Below, one piece after another: positions 59,256-64,000 of a stretch of DNA of 64,000 nucleotides. The notes under the pieces were generated by a model. It worked only from the letters and a program-made list of their open reading frames with translations, was not told the DNA's origin and searched no databases. Source of the stretch: Pezizomycotina sp. ARF18 (taxonomy: Eukaryota > Ascomycota); NCBI GenBank assembly GCA_002224055.1, contig AZLU01000001.1, positions 1,044,766-1,108,765 on the forward strand. Direction: 5' to 3'. Position numbers and translations under genes: made by a program. Position 1 is the stretch's first letter. Every line of letters begins with the position of its first letter.

Positions 59256-60692
59256 TCAGCTTTGGAGCTCCTCCTTAGTCCATTGACGACCATCCTCCCT
59301 TTCGCAATTCCCGTCCCTTTTAACCCGGCTGTAGAGACTGAGCTCGTCGTCCCAGATGAATTGCCACAGTACATCACCCAGCTCTTGTGCTGGGGAAGGG
59401 CTCGTAGAACTCGGGCGCGATATCCCTGAGCTTCCACAGCCTCGTCCAAGGAACGGCAGGAAAGTCGTGGTGCTCGTTGTGTAGTCCGACGTTGAAAGTT
59501 AGGATATTTAACGGGCCATAGTAGCTGTAAGTCTCAACCGGTAGGTGGCTGGACGGTGAGCTCGCGTAGACGCATCGAGGCTCTTCTCAAAGACATACTG
59601 AACGGAATCAAGACTGCTGTCAGTGCCGGCTTGTCGAGTAAATATAACAAGAGTAGGTTTTGCTTGTAGCAATTTTCTCCTTTTTTTTACAGGAGAAAAA
59701 AAAAAAAAAAATCTGCGCACTTACGTGTTCCGCAATAAAATGGCAGCACAAGGGTGCAAGCTGCCAGCGAGGAAATCGCTCATGATAAAGTACCAGAAGA
59801 CGTTCCAGTCCAGCATACCAGATGAAGAGGGCATCCGCTCCAACTGAACAAAGATATTCAGATTGTCATAAAGGTGACCGGCAGGCGGTAATAGACCATG
59901 GGCCGAATAGCGTAACAATATTTGAAAGTGCAGAAAAATGCTTTCCTAGCACTGAATTGAGGAAGAAGGCTTCTAATTGCAGTCGTACGTCAACGTCCAG
60001 ACCATCCACGCCGAGGGATTTATGATGAGTGAGGTGATACGGCTATAGATATAACTTGAATTAGCTGGCTGCTCTAAGGGACATTGCGACAATACGCAAA
60101 ATTTTAACAAGATGTCCAAGGGGTGCATAGAACATACCCTAAAAGATGTACTGTAGGGAATTCCAATGGGAAGATTTGCAAAAATAGCGAATAGCTGTTC
60201 GCGGTTCCACTCTTGAAGGCGAGATTGTGCGAGATCTCATGGATTCCAAGGAAGAGATTCTGGTTTGCTGTGGCGCCGATTACGTACGCAGTAGCGATAA
60301 ACTTCCAGTTGAATACCGGAGTGCCGCGAAGCAACCAGGCGCATATAAATTGAAGCAGCACAACGCCGGCGACGACATATTTCGTCAAGGGTTCGGGACC
60401 GCAAAGCTTCGTGACTAAAGACAACGGGAAATTTAATTAGCTTCACCTTGTATGTGGAAAGTTCAATTGAATCAAATATACTAAAGTAATGCCGATCGCA
60501 TAAAAGACAGGAGCTTGTGGAAGCTGTAATTCTTACTTCAGGGTGAGCTTTGATAATCATTTGCCTCCTGGTTCTGTGCGGTTCCTCCTGGTAGGTCCAG
60601 AGATAGTCCTCAACCTCCGTGGCTTTCAAATTCTCGGAGGATTTCGCTGACTCCGCTGCACTTGGACGTGGATCGTTTCGTTGCGGAGCCAT
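59256..60692 (-). CDS. Sphingolipid delta(4)-desaturase
   Basis: An ER membrane di-iron enzyme that introduces the 4,5-trans double bond of sphingoid bases, leading to fungal glucosylceramides. Exon 1 (60537-60692) gives [40 protein letters not shown] and IKAHPE. After a 122-nt intron: [20 protein letters not shown] with a membrane segment [10 protein letters not shown], then [20 protein letters not shown] (first His box HEISH) and [11 protein letters not shown]. Toward the end [18 protein letters not shown] carries the HxxHH box, followed by [36 protein letters not shown] and QWTKEELQS with TGA at 59256-59258. The second His box (HHxxH) lies in the middle part, which I did not resolve exon by exon. 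One or two frame changes, including near 59390, look like sequence errors. Confidence 0.92.
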
Positions 60693-62146
60693 TCTTCTGA
60701 TCGGTCGAGGACCTGAACGGTGCGTTTTCTTTCTCGTTGCAAAGGTTGAAGGGCTCCATGGCCGAAAGTTTCGCTTTGGATGAGTTTGCGCCGAGCTAAG
60801 AAAGTACGATGGATTTTTTTTTTTCAATTGGAATTCCAAATTATAGGACAAGATCAAGATAGAAAGGGCAGAAAATGTAGCTGACCCGAGTCTGCAGCAG
60901 TTGCAAAGCACAAGGTGTCAAGCTCTTCGGGGTTTGGAAGGGCTTCGTTTGGCCGTTAAGTAAGACACAAGTTTTAAGAAGCAGACCCTAAAAAAAGACA
61001 GAAAGGAACAGAACAGAAAAATAAGAGGAGGAAATAGGACAATATATATATAATAGTAATAAATGACCTAGTAACAACTACAGTGGGTATGAATTAATGA
61101 ATTATCATACCATAAGAGAGCTCCAGGCCTTATAGAGAGAAAAGGTGGTAGGGGAAGGAAGAGAGAGAAGAAAAAATGTTCCTGCATGTTTAAAGGAGTT
61201 GCCCGCCAATAATAACAGGGAGGTGCATCGAGCTAACTAGTATTCTACACCACATATAATCGTTTTTATTGATTCCAAGGATACTTTTGAACATGCTTGC
61301 TCTCCGGAGCTACAGCGTTTTTCTTCTTTTTTTTTTTCTTGTTTGAATGCCCCGAAAGAAATCATGTATCACGATGAATGTGAAATAACAAAAACATGGG
61401 TCTGCTTTCTTTTCTCATGAGGAAGTCATGACGTTTTATTTTTTTATTTTTTTTTTTTTTTAAAAAGAAAAAGAAAAAAAAAATATGAGGAGGGGCAGCA
61501 ATTGAGCTGGTTCACGAAATTCTAGGCGAGGGAGGCGAACGAGATTTGTGTGCATGCAGCTTGGTTTGGACCACGGTACACTCTCGTCCAGTGCTCATGG
61601 TTAATGGGAACGGGGGGGAACAGAAAATGAGACGGTGGTACCAGGTCCATATCTATCTGATTTTTTCAAAGAAAATAGACCGCCTCTACGTCCTAAATTG
61701 AAGCTTCTTTTCACCAGAGCCGGCTTGCTTATATCGGTACAATCGGAGCTTAACAGGGATACCTGGACCATTAGACTTCACAGTTTGGGAAACGAATCGA
61801 CGCCGAAAAAATAGGCAGTGACAGAAGCGAAAGTAGGCATCCTAGCATAATTAGCCTGTAAAAGCGTATTAAATATCAAAAGATGGAAGGCGGGGGAGCT
61901 GTGCGTACGTTTGCCTGAACGTGGGTGGACTGTTGGCGAATGAACTTAGTCCTTGAAGTGGCGCTCACTTTAAGGTTTTCAGCGGAGGCGGAGAATTTTC
62001 ATGAGAATAATCAACATCAAGGATATCACCGGCGCTCTAGCGGCCGAACCTGCAAAAGCGTTTCCTTTTTTGTTTTTGAATTTGATATAGAATACACTGG
62101 GAGAATAAGCCAATTTCAAGCCTCAAACGATACTCGGCGGAACGAA
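60693..62146. other. Spacer between the desaturase and MetAP2 genes
   Basis: Promoter of the desaturase at the left, 3' flank of MetAP2 at the right. A T/A-rich block with homopolymers lies at about 61437-61482. No conserved coding sequence seen. Confidence 0.5.

Positions 62147-64000
<1,854 letters not shown>

Overview
The window looks like nuclear DNA of a filamentous ascomycete fungus (Pezizomycotina; I cannot name the class with confidence). The support is the gene set: a SOK1/TCP11 protein, a Cut8/STS1 proteasome tether, a DUF3984 protein, a secreted Ser/Gly-rich cupredoxin, a sphingolipid delta-4 desaturase and a UBA/C2H2/UBX protein. Introns are short (68-205 nt) with a CTAAC branch site. 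Exons are GC-rich and are separated by long AT-rich spacers full of A/T homopolymers. I saw no transposon, virus-derived element, CRISPR array or tRNA. One assembly gap (735 N) lies at 24742-25476.

Layout, left to right: a C-terminal gene scrap at the left edge (+); a DENN/C1 RAB-exchange-factor-like gene at 2697-6483 (-); TRAPPC13 at 10436-~11720 (-); an SMN homologue at 12588-13659 (+); the cupredoxin at 16563-17712 (+); SOK1/TCP11 at 21899-~24290 (-); the gap region; a SWIM-RING E3 ligase at 30538-32035 (-); a possible orphan ORF at 32659-33216 (+); VAP/Scs2 at 34623-36118 (-); a UBX protein at 37421-38684 (+); UDP-glucuronate decarboxylase at ~39063-40717 (-); STS1/Cut8 at 42335-43215 (-); DUF3984 at 46660-47846 (+); asparagine synthetase at 48454-51019 (-); UBC9 at 52354-53269 (+); RPS23 at 54109-54948 (-) divergent from MPP10 at 55396-57365 (+); an RPA-interacting-protein-like zinc ribbon at 57768-58424 (-); delta-4 sphingolipid desaturase at 59256-60692 (-); and methionine aminopeptidase 2 from 62147 to beyond the right edge (-).

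The genes do not form a cluster with one job. They are mostly housekeeping: membrane traffic (DENN, TRAPPC13, VAP), ubiquitin/SUMO/proteasome (SWIM-RING, UBX, UBC9, STS1), and ribosome and RNP biogenesis (RPS23, MPP10, SMN). The RPS23/MPP10 pair shares a 447-bp divergent promoter with a HomolD box and a cluster of GATAAG motifs.

The dominant oddity is technical. Almost every conserved gene is broken by one or more frame changes inside exons, including single-copy essential ones such as RPS23, UBC9 and MPP10. Where homology fixes the expected sequence, most breaks are a single missing base in a short run (GG to G, CC to C). This pattern points to consensus errors in the assembly, not to pseudogenes, so the spans below give the true gene extents rather than single open frames. 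The most interesting biological leads are the altered YG box of the SMN homologue, an in-frame exitron-like intron and a GC-AG intron in the DENN gene, an extended GCTAACGT branch site, and the RPS23/MPP10 promoter architecture.
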